Source: Firmicutes bacterium CAG:822
GTDB taxonomy: Bacteria > Bacillota_I > Bacilli_A > RF39 > UBA660
Length of the DNA stretch: 61,561 nt
NCBI GenBank assembly: GCA_000432855.1
Contig: HF990865.1
Location: 1-61,561, forward strand
Direction of reading: 5' to 3'
Both the position numbers and the translations under genes were made by a program. Under the pieces are notes generated by a model. It worked only from the letters and a program-made list of their open reading frames with translations. It ran no database searches and was not told the DNA's origin. Positions 1 through 8,148 of the stretch are shown here, in pieces; the stretch's first letter is position 1; every line of letters begins with the position of its first letter.

Positions 1-112
1 GCAAACTTTTACCTTTTACAAAGCAAATTCCTAGTAAATAAAAATAGACTATATTATTCATCATTGAAATATTATCAGCTTTAATTAATCTAGAATAAGT
101 AAAAACTATATC

Positions 113-632
113 TTACCACATAACACCAAGTAAAAATCTATAATCTCCTATTAATTCTTTTTTAAACAATTTATTACAACATGAAGGACTTTCATAAATT
201 ATCAAATCACAATTATCAGTCATATTATAATATCTTCCATTCAATTTAGAATCATACTTTTTGAACGCAAATGAATCATCATTGACAAAATTTAAAGAGG
301 TTGTAATTATGTCAGGTAAATTATTTTTTTGTGTGGCTTCATACATACTTAAACTAACATAATCATCGGCATCTACAAACCCAATATACTCTCCTCTCAG
401 CTAATGAAAGGCCAACATTTCTGGTCATACTTTGGCTGATATACTCTTCATTGTGATACACGTACAAACAAGGACATTTTTCAGCATAGTCTTTCAATAT
501 TTGTAAACTATCATCATTAGAAGCATCATCAATAGCAATTATTTCTATATCATCAATGGTTTAAGTTTCTAAGCATATCTTAAAGTACATAGAAGCATTA
601 TATACAGGTACAATTACCCTAACCTTTACCAT
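113..632 (-). pseudogene. Broken family 2 glycosyltransferase
   Basis: Read on the minus strand, three frames together give a GT-A glycosyltransferase start: VRVIVPVYNAS, then DIEIIAIDDASNDDS, then SQSMTRNVGLSLA and GEYIGFVDADDY, followed by an open C-terminal 77-residue stretch. The DxD-type motif (DADD) is present. A stop and at least two frame changes (near 565 and near 400) break the frame, so no full protein can be made. Such enzymes add sugars to capsule or cell-wall polymers; the target here cannot be told. It ends at a normal stop at 113. Bases 1-112 hold nothing I recognise. Confidence 0.75.
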
Positions 633-728
633 AAACTAGCAACTTATAACTTTATTTAATTATAACACAACTGCTAACAAATATTTATGTTAAGAATAAT
701 ATTGAAACTATTAAAAAAATTAAAAAAT

Positions 729-757
729 AAAATTCCCTTACAGCTTAAGGGAATTCG
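729..757 (-). terminator. Terminator after tRNA-Leu
   Basis: On the minus strand AATTCCCTTA and TAAGGGAATT form a 10-bp stem with a short loop, followed by TTATTTTTT. It lies about 10 bases after the tRNA 3' end and has the usual form of an intrinsic terminator. Confidence 0.8.
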
Positions 758-766
758 TTTTATATT

Positions 767-852
767 TGGTGCTCGTGGTGGGAATCGAACCCACATGGCC
801 AAAGGCCACACGATTTTGAGTCGTGCGCGTCTACCAATTCCGCCACACAAGC
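767..852 (-). tRNA. tRNA-Leu (anticodon CAA)
   Basis: The 86-base minus-strand sequence folds as a class II tRNA. The acceptor stem GCTTGTG pairs with CACGAGC (one G-T pair), and the CCA end is encoded. The anticodon stem CACGA/TCGTG holds loop CTCAAAA, so the anticodon is CAA. There is a long variable arm (GTGGCC TTT GGCCAT) and the T-loop GGTTCGATTCC. It reads the leucine codon TTG. Confidence 0.95.
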
Positions 853-895
853 AACAAAAATATTATAGCATAAATATTTATAAAATCAAAATATT

Positions 896-1846
896 TTATG
901 CTATAAATAGATAAACATAATACATTATAAATATACAAATCATAAACATAGCTTCTCTTCTGCTAATGACTCTCTCACTTTTAGCAAACACATAAAGGAA
1001 AAGGGAAGACAAAAGTACCACTAAAATATCAATAAAATTAAAACCGCCTAAGTCGACATTACCATAGATAACTACTGGCACTCCTAGAACAACACATATA
1101 TTAAATATATTAGTTCCTATTATATTGCCAACAGCCATATCAAATTCACCTTTTCTAGCACTTGTAACTGTCATAACAAGTTCTGGTAAACTAGTTCCAA
1201 TAACAATAATTACCATCGTTATAATTTTTTTACTTATATTTAATTTATTAGCCAAAGCAACTGCATTATCGACAATTAAATCACTACTAAATATTGTAAT
1301 TAACAAAGCCAAAATAATTAAGAGAATCGACATAAAAGCTCCATACTTTATTTCTTCATCACTTTTATTATCAGCACCTTTTTTTACCAAACCTATTAAA
1401 TAAATTACAAATATACTAAAGAATAAAACTAAAACTAAACCATCAGGTCGAGAAAACACATTACTTGTAATGGGGTCAAACATTCTATCAAGCATTAAAA
1501 TTGAAAACACCGTAGTAATCAAAAGTAAAATTGGTAATTCCTTTTTTATCGTTGCATGCTTAACTTTTATCGGCTTAATAAATGCAGCCACTCCAATAAT
1601 TAAAAGAACATTAACAATACAACTACCAATCACATTAGCAAAAGCTATCTGACCATCGCCATTTTGAACACTTTGAAAAGATATTGCCACCTCAGGTGCA
1701 CATGTGCCAAAAGCCATAATTGTTAGGGCCACTAACATTTTTGGAACATTAAACCTTAAAGCTAAAGAAGAAGCCGCCGTAACCAAAACATCAGCTGCCT
1801 TAACAATTAATATTAGACCAAAAACCAGTAAAATTAGTTCTTTCAT
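896..1846 (-). CDS. Calcium/sodium antiporter of the CaCA family
   Basis: A 316-residue inner-membrane exchanger expected to move Ca2+ against Na+ or H+. About ten hydrophobic segments are visible. The two diagnostic alpha repeats are GTCAPEVAIS near residue 47 and GTSLPELVMT near residue 215, each followed by a G-N-[VI]-IG segment. The acidic residues of both repeats that bind the ion are kept. Length is normal for YrbG-like members. Its ATG overlaps the TGA stop of scpB as ATGA, so it is probably co-translated as the last gene of the scpA-scpB unit. That partnership is likely only transcriptional. Exact ion choice cannot be read from sequence. Confidence 0.88.
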   Translation of the reverse strand: MKELILLVFGLILIVKAADVLVTAASSLALRFNVPKMLVALTIMAFGTCAPEVAISFQSVQNGDGQIAFANVIGSCIVNVLLIIGVAAFIKPIKVKHATIKKELPILLLITTVFSILMLDRMFDPITSNVFSRPDGLVLVLFFSIFVIYLIGLVKKGADNKSDEEIKYGAFMSILLIILALLITIFSSDLIVDNAVALANKLNISKKIITMVIIVIGTSLPELVMTVTSARKGEFDMAVGNIIGTNIFNICVVLGVPVVIYGNVDLGGFNFIDILVVLLSSLFLYVFAKSERVISRREAMFMICIFIMYYVYLFIA

Positions 1847-2400
1847 TCTTCTTCCTTATATTTTGAAGAAAACAATTCCGTAGTTTCCGTAGTTTCTTCT
1901 TTCTCTATTTTTGGTAATTCATCCAATGATTTTAATCCAAAATAATCTAAAAACTGATCAGTTACACCATATAAAATCGGTCTTCCCGGAAGCTCAGATC
2001 TTCCAACCTCTTTAATCAAATTTTTCAAAATAAGTTTTCTCATTACATATACCGAAGAAACACCTCTAATTTCATCAACCATTAACCTGGTTATCGGTTG
2101 ATTATAAGCAATAATAGCTAAAGTTTCTAAGGCGGCTGGACTAATCGTATCCGAAATTTCGGTATCAACTAATTTTTTATAATATTCCGAATGTTCTTTT
2201 TTAGTAACTAATTTATAATTATCGTTATATTTTTCTAAATTTAATCCTCTATCATCTTTACTTAAATCACTAGCATAATCATCTAATATTTTCTGAAATT
2301 CTTCCTCAGAAACATCCAAAACATTAAGTAACTTTTCCTTTGAGATTCCCTCATCACCTACTACAAACAGTAGACCTTCTAAAACAGCTTTTAAATTCAC
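1843..2400 (-). CDS. scpB: Segregation and condensation protein B
   Basis: ScpB is the winged-helix kite subunit of the SMC-ScpA-ScpB condensin that organises and separates chromosomes. The 185-residue protein has the family's two winged-helix domains, including the conserved stretch SPAALETLAIIAYNQPITR near residue 95 and ELPGRPILYGVT near 145. I choose the GTG at 2400 because the protein then begins (M)NLKAVLEGLLFVVGDEG, the usual family start, with AAAGGGGAAATG ahead. An upstream in-frame ATG lies inside scpA. The scpA stop is one base away, so the two are coupled. The acidic tail after residue 165 is variable in the family. Confidence 0.93.
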   Translation of the reverse strand: MNLKAVLEGLLFVVGDEGISKEKLLNVLDVSEEEFQKILDDYASDLSKDDRGLNLEKYNDNYKLVTKKEHSEYYKKLVDTEISDTISPAALETLAIIAYNQPITRLMVDEIRGVSSVYVMRKLILKNLIKEVGRSELPGRPILYGVTDQFLDYFGLKSLDELPKIEKEETTETTELFSSKYKEEE

Positions 2401-2401
2401 T

Positions 2402-3127
2402 CTACATTTCCCCTTTAGCAAACAATGTTATTTCATCTAAATTGTTATCTTGTTTAATCTTTAATCTACCACTTTTAGCCAAATCCAATATTGCCAAGAA
2501 AGTAACTACCACATAATCTTTACTTCTAATATCAAACAAATCAGTAAAATATATCTTTTTATCCTTCTCTAATTTACTCATTATGTCATGGCATCTAGCT
2601 CGAACTGAATATTCTTTTCTAGTTACCACTGTATTAAGTGGCTTATCAAGTTCTTTTCTCTTTTTAAAAGCCACAAACGCTTGTACTAAATCATCCAAAG
2701 ATAAGTCATCACTAATTAAAACCTCATCATTTTTAAATTCAGTTAATTCACTAGGCATTTTAGAATACATAAGTTTACGTTCTTCTTCGAGATTCTTAAA
2801 TTTGGAAGCAACTTGCTTATACTTTTGATATTCTATTAATCTATTAATTAATTGTTCCTTAGGATCTTCCTCATAATCATCAGAATCATCATTATTCTCA
2901 TTAGGTAAAAGCTCCCTTGATTTCATCTCAATAAGTTCCGCAGCCATTACTAAATACTCACTATCAATATTTAAATTAAGTATTTCCATACTTTCGATAT
3001 ATTTTAAATATTGATCAGTTATTTCAGCAATATTAATATCAAAAATATCGATATCTGATTCTTTAATTAGATGTAGTAATAAATCTAACGGACCTTGAAA
3101 CTTATCTATCGTAAACTTATAATCCAT
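2402..3127 (-). CDS. scpA: Segregation and condensation protein A
   Basis: ScpA is the kleisin subunit that bridges the SMC heads. The 241-residue protein starts MDYKFTIDKFQGPLDLLLHLI, the signature N-terminal helix of the family, and the C-terminal winged helix ends with VTFLAILDLAKSGRLKI. The middle is acidic and variable as expected. The start at 3127 is preceded by AAGGTGATAGAT, a good ribosome site, so the upstream in-frame ATG at 3136 is not needed. It is the first gene of scpA-scpB-antiporter. The smc gene is not in the window. Confidence 0.93.
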   Translation of the reverse strand: MDYKFTIDKFQGPLDLLLHLIKESDIDIFDINIAEITDQYLKYIESMEILNLNIDSEYLVMAAELIEMKSRELLPNENNDDSDDYEEDPKEQLINRLIEYQKYKQVASKFKNLEEERKLMYSKMPSELTEFKNDEVLISDDLSLDDLVQAFVAFKKRKELDKPLNTVVTRKEYSVRARCHDIMSKLEKDKKIYFTDLFDIRSKDYVVVTFLAILDLAKSGRLKIKQDNNLDEITLFAKGEM

Positions 3128-3238
3128 ATCTATCACCTTAGTTATTATAACATTTTCTTTTTTATTTATTCAAGTAAGACTTTATAGGCAAAAATTTAAT
3201 TGTAAAACAATAAACTTAATTATAGAAGGATGATCGTT

Positions 3239-3463
3239 ATGATAGCACGTATTGTTTTTTTCCTAATTGGATTTGGTTTTAGTATAATTGGATTTGTTTT
3301 TATTATAAGTTATTTAAACTTGATGACTATTGGGTATAATTTTTTTGAATATGTAAAATTTATAAGTAGTAGTATTGAATGTTTAATTGGACCTATTGGT
3401 CTAATTATAACATTTCTTGCGATTTTTCTTCCAGGAGGCAAAAAAAATGAACTACATATATGA
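3239..3463 (+). CDS. Small two-span membrane protein, unknown
   Basis: A 74-residue protein with two hydrophobic segments (about residues 1-25 and 45-63) and a short basic end (PGGKKNELHI). The ATG at 3239 is spaced correctly behind AGAAGG; the ATG at 3230 sits too close to it. Its 3' end overlaps the next gene by 17 bases, so the two form a small plus-strand operon diverging from scpA. I recognise no family. Confidence 0.55.
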   Translation: MIARIVFFLIGFGFSIIGFVFIISYLNLMTIGYNFFEYVKFISSSIECLIGPIGLIITFLAIFLPGGKKNELHI

Positions 3464-4085
3464 TGTTGTATTAAACTTTCAAAATGAATATTACGATTTT
3501 TATGATTGGAATAAAAGTGATAACATATATCACATGCGCAAAATTCCGATTCTTAAAATAAGCAGTGCGCAACTTTTAGATATTAAAAACAACACCGTTA
3601 AATTTAACGATGATACCTTTAAAATACTAAATGTTAAAGCCGAGAGATTTAAACAAAACAGTATCTCCAAAGTAAAATATACAATTATTCTTGGTGATGA
3701 ACACGAAACCCTCGCCATAAAACTAAATAAAAATGGTTTAGTTCACCTTAAAAGTTCTTTATTTCCAGATGAACAAGATGACATTATAGAAATTTTAAAA
3801 TTTCAAAATGAAACTAAATTAAATTATCAAATAGTAAAAAGTCATAAAATCAACCCATTTAAAACGAGATTTGAATTAGAACACGAAAATTTCATTCATC
3901 ACGAATTGGATGAAATCTATAAACAAAAAAACATTCAAAAATTAAACTATTTGTGCTTAGAATGTTTCGGTAAACCAGAAAAAAATCCCAATCATGCATA
4001 CGAAAAATTAAAACAAGAAATAAACAATGCCAATGAAAATTTCCAAAAAATATATAATATTTTTAAAATTACAAAACAAAAATAA
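3447..4085 (+). CDS. DUF3603-like hypothetical protein
   Basis: A 212-residue soluble protein. The start at 3447 follows CAGGAGGCAAAAAAA, a strong ribosome site inside the previous gene. The N-terminus, (M)NYIYDVVLNFQNEYYDFYDW followed by NIYHMRKIPIL, resembles Bacillota proteins annotated as DUF3603, which also begin with a YxYDVxxNF-type strand and a FYEW segment. The C-terminal third is charged and helical (coiled-coil-like from about residue 165) and contains a C-x2-C pair (CLEC). Function is unknown for the family as far as I know. The match is from memory and only moderate. Confidence 0.55.
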   Translation: MNYIYDVVLNFQNEYYDFYDWNKSDNIYHMRKIPILKISSAQLLDIKNNTVKFNDDTFKILNVKAERFKQNSISKVKYTIILGDEHETLAIKLNKNGLVHLKSSLFPDEQDDIIEILKFQNETKLNYQIVKSHKINPFKTRFELEHENFIHHELDEIYKQKNIQKLNYLCLECFGKPEKNPNHAYEKLKQEINNANENFQKIYNIFKITKQK

Positions 4086-4097
4086 AAGGGATATAAA

Positions 4098-4610
4098 TTA
4101 TCCCGCAACGTTAAAAATAAATGGTAAAGCAATAATAAACACTAAAAGTATTACAAATAAAATTACTAAAAATCTTTTAGTTTCTTTTTTATCTTTAATT
4201 AGTTCCAAATTTTCTTCTTCAGAATTTTCCTTACCTGTACCAGTCATTTCCGGAGTTACTGGTGGAACACCAGAAATAATTGGAGTTTCAGCAGCAGGGG
4301 GCTCAGTAGTCTGCCCTACCGTCGCTGGAGCTTCAGAAGTATTTTCTGATGTTGTAACTTCTGAAGTAACACTAGCCATTACCGGGGTCCCAAAACTTTC
4401 AGAAGTAGTTTCTGGTATTGTAACTTCTGCAGCATTTGAAACTTCTTCGGTAGTATCTTCTGACATTGGAGTTGATGCCTCTGTAATTACAGGACTTTCA
4501 GAGGTGGCAGAAGTAGTATTATCAACTTGATCGGCAAAATCAAAACTATAATTCATATTATCATTCGTTTGACTATCCGCATTATTTATTATATCTTTCT
4601 TATCATCCAT
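4098..4610 (-). CDS. Ser/Thr/Glu-rich protein with C-terminal membrane anchor
   Basis: A 170-residue low-complexity protein. Residues 25-130 are rich in Ser, Thr, Glu, Pro and Val with irregular repeats of the kind SEVTTSENTSEAP and TPETTSES. After a charged hinge (KDKKETKR) a single hydrophobic span, LVILFVILLVFIIALPFIF, ends four residues from the C-terminus. There is no N-terminal signal, so the topology looks tail-anchored with the disordered part in the cytoplasm. The start at 4610 follows GGAGGGATTTTTT. It converges with the plus-strand pair at 3239-4085. Function unknown; a disordered linker or scaffold is a guess. Confidence 0.6.
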   Translation of the reverse strand: MDDKKDIINNADSQTNDNMNYSFDFADQVDNTTSATSESPVITEASTPMSEDTTEEVSNAAEVTIPETTSESFGTPVMASVTSEVTTSENTSEAPATVGQTTEPPAAETPIISGVPPVTPEMTGTGKENSEEENLELIKDKKETKRFLVILFVILLVFIIALPFIFNVAG

Positions 4611-4664
4611 AAAAAATCCCTCCATATTCTAAAACAATTATATCTAAAAAAAATATAAAAGTCA

Positions 4665-4704
4665 AAATAAAACTGATAAGTTTTAAAACCTATCAGTTTT
4701 ATTT
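4665..4704 (-). terminator. Terminator overlapping the recA stop
   Basis: AAAACTGATAG and TATCAGTTTT pair across a short A/T loop, followed on the minus strand by TTTTATTTTG. The stem begins at the recA stop codon, so recA is transcribed alone. Confidence 0.75.
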
Positions 4705-5697
4705 CATATTATAGTGTTCACGAACCTTTTTATTAATTTCCTCTTCTACTTTAGGATTAGCTTTTAAATATTCTTTAGTATTTTCTTTTCCTTGGCCAAT
4801 TTTTTCACCATTATATGAATACCAAGCACCAGATTTTTGAATAATATCCGCTTCTGCACCTAAATCAATAAGCTCTCCCTCATGTGAAATACCAGTACCA
4901 TACATAATATCTACTTCACAAGTTTTAAATGGTGGAGCCATTTTATTTTTAACCACTTTAACTTTTACCTTATTACCAACAATTTCCGTACCAAGCTTTA
5001 TTTGCTCACTTCTTCTAATATCAAGTCTAATAGAAGAATAAAATTTTAAAGCTCTTCCTCCAGGAGTTACTTCTGGATTACCATAAACAACCCCAACTTT
5101 TTCTCTTAATTGATTAATAAAAATTGCAATAGTGTTTGTTTTATTAATAACACTTGCAAGCTTTCTAAGCGCTTTACTCATAAGTCTAGCTTGAAGACCT
5201 ACTTGTGAATCACCCATTTCACCTTCTATTTCTGCTTTAGGAACTAATGCCGCAACTGAGTCGATTACAATAACACTAATCGCACCACTACGTACCAAAG
5301 CTTCTGTAATCTCTAAAGCTTGTTCACCATTATCTGGTTGTGAAAGTAATAATTCATTAATATCTACACCTAATCTTGCCGCATATTGTGGATCTAAAGA
5401 GTTTTCTGCATCTATAAAAGCAGCTTTTCCTCCAGCCTTTTGTGCTTCAGCAATCGCATGAAGAGCAAACGTAGTTTTACCACTAGACTCAGGTCCAAAT
5501 ATTTCTATAATTCTTCCTTTTGGATATCCTCCAATACCTAAAGCTACATCTAAAGCAATACTACCACTAGAAATTACATCTATCTCTCGATGATCATTAT
5601 CGCCTAAACGCATTAATGATCCTTTACCAAATTGTTTTTCAATATCAGCTAAAACCTGTTTCAAATTTTGATCAGCTTCACTAGTTGATTTTGCCAT
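4699..5697 (-). CDS. recA: Recombinase A
   Basis: RecA forms filaments on single-stranded DNA, drives strand exchange and activates LexA self-cleavage. The 332-residue protein has Walker A GPESSGKTT near residue 69, Walker B-type VIVIDSVAALVP near 143, the L1/L2 DNA-binding loops (EGEMGDSQVGLQARLMSKALR and the FINQLREK segment) and the usual KGRIIEIFGPE lead. Where most RecA proteins read DAEHALDP this one reads DAENSLDP, a mild departure. Its C-terminal acidic tail is short. GAAGGAGGAAAATA precedes the ATG. It has its own promoter with a LexA-type box and its own terminator, so it is monocistronic and SOS-induced. Confidence 0.98.
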   Translation of the reverse strand: MAKSTSEADQNLKQVLADIEKQFGKGSLMRLGDNDHREIDVISSGSIALDVALGIGGYPKGRIIEIFGPESSGKTTFALHAIAEAQKAGGKAAFIDAENSLDPQYAARLGVDINELLLSQPDNGEQALEITEALVRSGAISVIVIDSVAALVPKAEIEGEMGDSQVGLQARLMSKALRKLASVINKTNTIAIFINQLREKVGVVYGNPEVTPGGRALKFYSSIRLDIRRSEQIKLGTEIVGNKVKVKVVKNKMAPPFKTCEVDIMYGTGISHEGELIDLGAEADIIQKSGAWYSYNGEKIGQGKENTKEYLKANPKVEEEINKKVREHYNMK

Positions 5698-5726
5698 TTA
5701 TTTTCCTCCTTCGCTCCTACAATCAC

Positions 5727-5755
5727 ATTTTATAATATCTAAAATAAATTGTCAA
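5727..5755 (-). promoter_or_regulatory. recA promoter
   Basis: The minus strand shows -35 TTGACA (5750-5755) and a TATAAAAT-type -10 (5727-5734) at sigma-A-like spacing, about 30 bases before the recA ribosome site. The LexA-type box sits just upstream of the -35. Confidence 0.75.
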
Positions 5756-5763
5756 CACTTTTA

Positions 5764-5777
5764 CGAACATTTGTTCA
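5764..5777. promoter_or_regulatory. LexA/SOS box upstream of recA
   Basis: CGAACATTTGTTCA matches the Gram-positive SOS box CGAAC-N4-GTTCG in all but the last base. It lies 9 bases upstream of the recA -35. This predicts LexA repression of recA; lexA itself is not in the window. Confidence 0.85.
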
Positions 5778-5803
5778 AAAAATAATATTTAAAAAAGGAA
5801 CTT

Positions 5804-6403
5804 TTACATTCCTTCGTCAAATATATATTTTTTATTCATTACAAAATATTGAATTCCAGAAATAATTGAAAGAACACAAGCAACAATAAGTAAAAAATCT
5901 GAAATATGAATATTCCATAATTCAAATGGTAAATTATAGAACAAAGTAAGTACAATACCAATCATTAATGAAGCAGTTTTAAATTTACCTGTTTTAATAG
6001 CCGCTACTACATTACCTTTAGAACCGGCCACCATTTTAATTGAATCGACAATTGTATCTCTAACAATAATAACTACTGGAATAAGTGGATGAATAAATCC
6101 TTGTGCACACAAAATAATTAATATTGAATTAACTAAAATCTTATCCGCAATTGCATCCATCATCTTACCAAAGTCAGTAATTAAATTACGAGAACGCGCA
6201 ATATAACCATCTATAAAATCAGTAAGCGAAGCTAAAATAAACAGTATTCCAGCTATTGGATAGCGAATATCCACTCTTATAGATTCGTTAATAAAAAGTT
6301 GTGTTACATTAATTCCCATAGCCGAGAATGGAAATAATAAAATTAAAATAATTAAAAAAGTCATAAAGATTCTTGTCATTGTTAATTTATTTGGTAAATT
6401 CAT
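5804..6403 (-). CDS. pgsA: CDP-diacylglycerol--glycerol-3-phosphate 3-phosphatidyltransferase
   Basis: This membrane enzyme makes phosphatidylglycerophosphate, the first step to phosphatidylglycerol. The 199-residue protein starts NLPNKLTMTRI, typical of PgsA. It carries the CDP-alcohol phosphotransferase signature D-G-x2-A-R-x8-G-x3-D-x3-D as DGYIARS then GKMMDAIADK (about residues 64-87). Four to five hydrophobic spans are present. The gene starts 6 bases after the RodZ-like gene, and a pgsA neighbour downstream of a RodZ-like gene and upstream of recA is a familiar Bacillota arrangement. Confidence 0.93.
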   Translation of the reverse strand: MNLPNKLTMTRIFMTFLIILILLFPFSAMGINVTQLFINESIRVDIRYPIAGILFILASLTDFIDGYIARSRNLITDFGKMMDAIADKILVNSILIILCAQGFIHPLIPVVIIVRDTIVDSIKMVAGSKGNVVAAIKTGKFKTASLMIGIVLTLFYNLPFELWNIHISDFLLIVACVLSIISGIQYFVMNKKYIFDEGM

Positions 6404-6409
6404 AATTTA

Positions 6410-6880
6410 CTACCTACTTTCTGTAATAATAGTTCCTTCGACAAAATCGTCATTTTCGGACGTATTCAAACTAATTATTAAATAAATTATAAGAGCAATT
6501 AAAAGTGCTATAATCACGTAAATTCCAAACATAATAAGTGAAGTTCTATTTTTTCTTTCCATAGTATAAGGTGATTTTATTTTTCTTGTTTCTTTTTTAC
6601 TATTCTTAGCTGCTTTAATATCTTCTAAAGAAAGTCTTGAAGTATAATCAAATAAATACTCATTAAATTCATCGATTAAGTCTTCTTTATCTAAACCTAA
6701 ATATTTTGCATAATCTCTAATAAAATATTTTAAATAAAACATATCTTTAAAAGCTTCCGTATTTCCAGCTTCAATGTTTTCTATTTGAGATGGCCTTAAT
6801 TTTAAATCTTCAGCCACTTCTTCAATTGAAACACCAATGCTTTCTCGGGCTTCTTTTAATTTTGCGCCAATCTCTTTCAT
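6410..6880 (-). CDS. RodZ-like helix-turn-helix membrane protein
   Basis: A 156-residue protein with an N-terminal Xre/RodZ helix-turn-helix domain (GAKLKEARESIGVSIEEVAE, then LRPSQIENIEAG) and a single membrane span at about residues 120-143. RodZ ties the MreB cytoskeleton to the cell wall machinery. Here the outside DUF4115 domain is missing: only some 15 residues follow the membrane span. It might still bind MreB through the N-terminal domain. The neighbour pgsA supports the assignment. AAGGAAGGATTATA precedes the ATG. Confidence 0.8.
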   Translation of the reverse strand: MKEIGAKLKEARESIGVSIEEVAEDLKLRPSQIENIEAGNTEAFKDMFYLKYFIRDYAKYLGLDKEDLIDEFNEYLFDYTSRLSLEDIKAAKNSKKETRKIKSPYTMERKNRTSLIMFGIYVIIALLIALIIYLIISLNTSENDDFVEGTIITESR

Positions 6881-6904
6881 TATAATCCTTCCTTAATATA
6901 CAAA

Positions 6905-7261
6905 AATAATATTTTATAAGCCATGTTCTGTTCCTATCTCTAGGCGGCAAACATTTATCTATTGCTAAAAGCAATCCCATAAGAAATTCTTATTCTCTCC
7001 TATTAGGTTCCCCTACCAAAATTTGGGTTTCTTACTTGCGGGGTTTACCACGTTTCACTCTTTTATTTCTAAAAGCATCGTCACTGCGGCACTTTATGAA
7101 GCATCACCATATCCAAAGACTTAGGTTAAGCCTCGCCGTTAGTCAAAAAACTACCATAGGTTATTTTTTCCCTATGCACAAACACTACAGTCATCACAGA
7201 CTGTGTAAGCATGGACTTTCCTCTACATTACTAAGAATGCAGCGTTTGCCAAAATATTATT
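6905..7261 (-). ncRNA. rnpB: RNase P RNA, Bacillus (B) type
   Basis: The minus strand contains GAGGAAAGTCCATGC, the conserved P4-proximal core of bacterial RNase P RNA, followed by the GTAGTGTTTGTGCATAGGG region. It closes with the 3' partner ACAGAACATGGCTTAT. The ends pair as helix P1: AATAATATTTT (5') with AAAATATTATT (3'), which fixes the boundaries. The RNA cleaves tRNA leaders together with RnpA. Its 5' end overlaps the last codon of the GpsB gene by a few bases. Open frames across this stretch are not genes. Confidence 0.93.
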
Positions 7262-7586
7262 TATTAGTTTCCCCATAAATGATTTTTTCAAGATTAGAAA
7301 GACGTCTTAATAAATCTGCATTAGACACTTCAGTTGGAGACACATTTCTTAAAACATCCAACTTCGTTCTCGCATTACGAACTTCCTGTTTTAATCTAAT
7401 GTTTTCATCAATTAAATCTTTCTTTTCGCGTTCCAAATCCTTAATCATTGAAATCATTTCATCATAATCACTTATTACTTCATCTAAGAATTTATCTACC
7501 TCTTGGGGTCTATAACCTCTCGTATCGATTTTAAACTCTTTTTCCAAAATATCTTTTGGTGTAAGTAATAATCTTTCTTGAAGCAC
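7257..7586 (-). CDS. gpsB: GpsB/DivIVA-family cell cycle protein
   Basis: GpsB is a small membrane-curvature-associated coiled-coil adaptor that moves cell wall enzymes between side wall and septum. The protein has the family's N-terminal box LTPKDILEKEFKIDTRGYR followed by PQEVDKFLDEVISDY, then a long coiled coil (about residues 40-75) and a short C-terminal segment. I favour the GTG at 7586, which is about 8 bases behind AAGGAGGGG; the ATG at 7592 is too close to that site. This gives about 109 residues, the normal GpsB length. It lies upstream of rnpB, as in many Bacillota. Confidence 0.88.
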   Translation of the reverse strand: MLQERLLLTPKDILEKEFKIDTRGYRPQEVDKFLDEVISDYDEMISMIKDLEREKKDLIDENIRLKQEVRNARTKLDVLRNVSPTEVSNADLLRRLSNLEKIIYGETNK

Positions 7587-7620
7587 GGTCATCCCCTCCT
7601 TAAACATTATCATTTTCTCA

Positions 7621-7670
7621 AAAAAAAGACTATTTGTCAATGACCATAAATTGCCATATAAATAGTCTTT
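7621..7670 (-). terminator. Terminator after the DUF4116 gene
   Basis: AAAGACTATTT and AAATAGTCTTT are perfectly complementary across a 26-base loop region and are followed by a T-run on the minus strand. This separates the DUF4116 gene from gpsB. Confidence 0.7.
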
Positions 7671-7673
7671 ATA

Positions 7674-8054
7674 TTATTTAGTTTTTTGTCGTTCTTTTTC
7701 ATTTTCCAATTCCACCGCATCATCCACATTTCCACAGACAATAGCTTCTAATAAAGGAGTTAAATCAGGAAGACTATTTTCTTTTTTAACTTCTTCTAAA
7801 CCTTTTAAAATAATCAAAGATTGTAATCCTTTATCAGCATATTTTAAATATTCTAAATTTTGTTTTATTGCAATAGATACAATATCCACATCTTGTTTTA
7901 ACTCTTCACTAGCAAACTCTAAATTACTACCATCTTTAGCTACTGCAAGTAAAACTAACGCTTTATCTTCTGTTATACATCTAGGTGCACAATATAAAGA
8001 TACACCAGCCTCGATTCTTCTTGTCCATTCATTTCTCGAATTTTCGCTAAGCAT
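7674..8054 (-). CDS. DUF4116-like repeat protein
   Basis: A 126-residue protein with two or three copies of a short helical repeat: DKALVLLAVAKDGSNLEFASEE, then VDIVSIAIKQNLEYLKYADKG. This is the DUF4116 pattern (D-x-x-V-V-x-x-A-V-x-x-N-x-x-x-L-x-x-A), widespread in gut bacteria and of unknown function. There is no signal peptide or membrane span. AAGGAGAGTGAAATT precedes the ATG. It sits alone between alaS and gpsB, each with a terminator. Confidence 0.65.
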   Translation of the reverse strand: MLSENSRNEWTRRIEAGVSLYCAPRCITEDKALVLLAVAKDGSNLEFASEELKQDVDIVSIAIKQNLEYLKYADKGLQSLIILKGLEEVKKENSLPDLTPLLEAIVCGNVDDAVELENEKERQKTK

Positions 8055-8118
8055 AATTTCACTCTCCTTAAATTTGTACGTATTATAACACCAATAACAA
8101 ATTTGTCAAATCAACACA

Positions 8119-8148
8119 AATAAAAGCTATTCCAAAATAGCTTTTATT
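8119..8148 (-). terminator. Terminator at the alaS end
   Basis: AAAAGCTATT and AATAGCTTTT pair with a 4-base loop, followed by a T-rich tail on the minus strand. The stem includes the last codons of alaS. Confidence 0.8.

Noticed and set aside
1843..1846. Mycoplasma-type code with TGA read as tryptophan
   Set aside because: scpB ends with TGA in an ATGA overlap, tsaE/tsaB show the same, and tryptophan is encoded by TGG.
4027..4530. A 167-residue Ser/Val-rich plus-strand frame
   Set aside because: It is the mirror of the Ser/Thr-rich minus-strand gene, which has a strong ribosome site and a membrane anchor; the plus frame has neither.
7036..7278. An 80-residue plus-strand frame
   Set aside because: It is antisense to RNase P RNA, whose core motifs and P1 pairing are clear.
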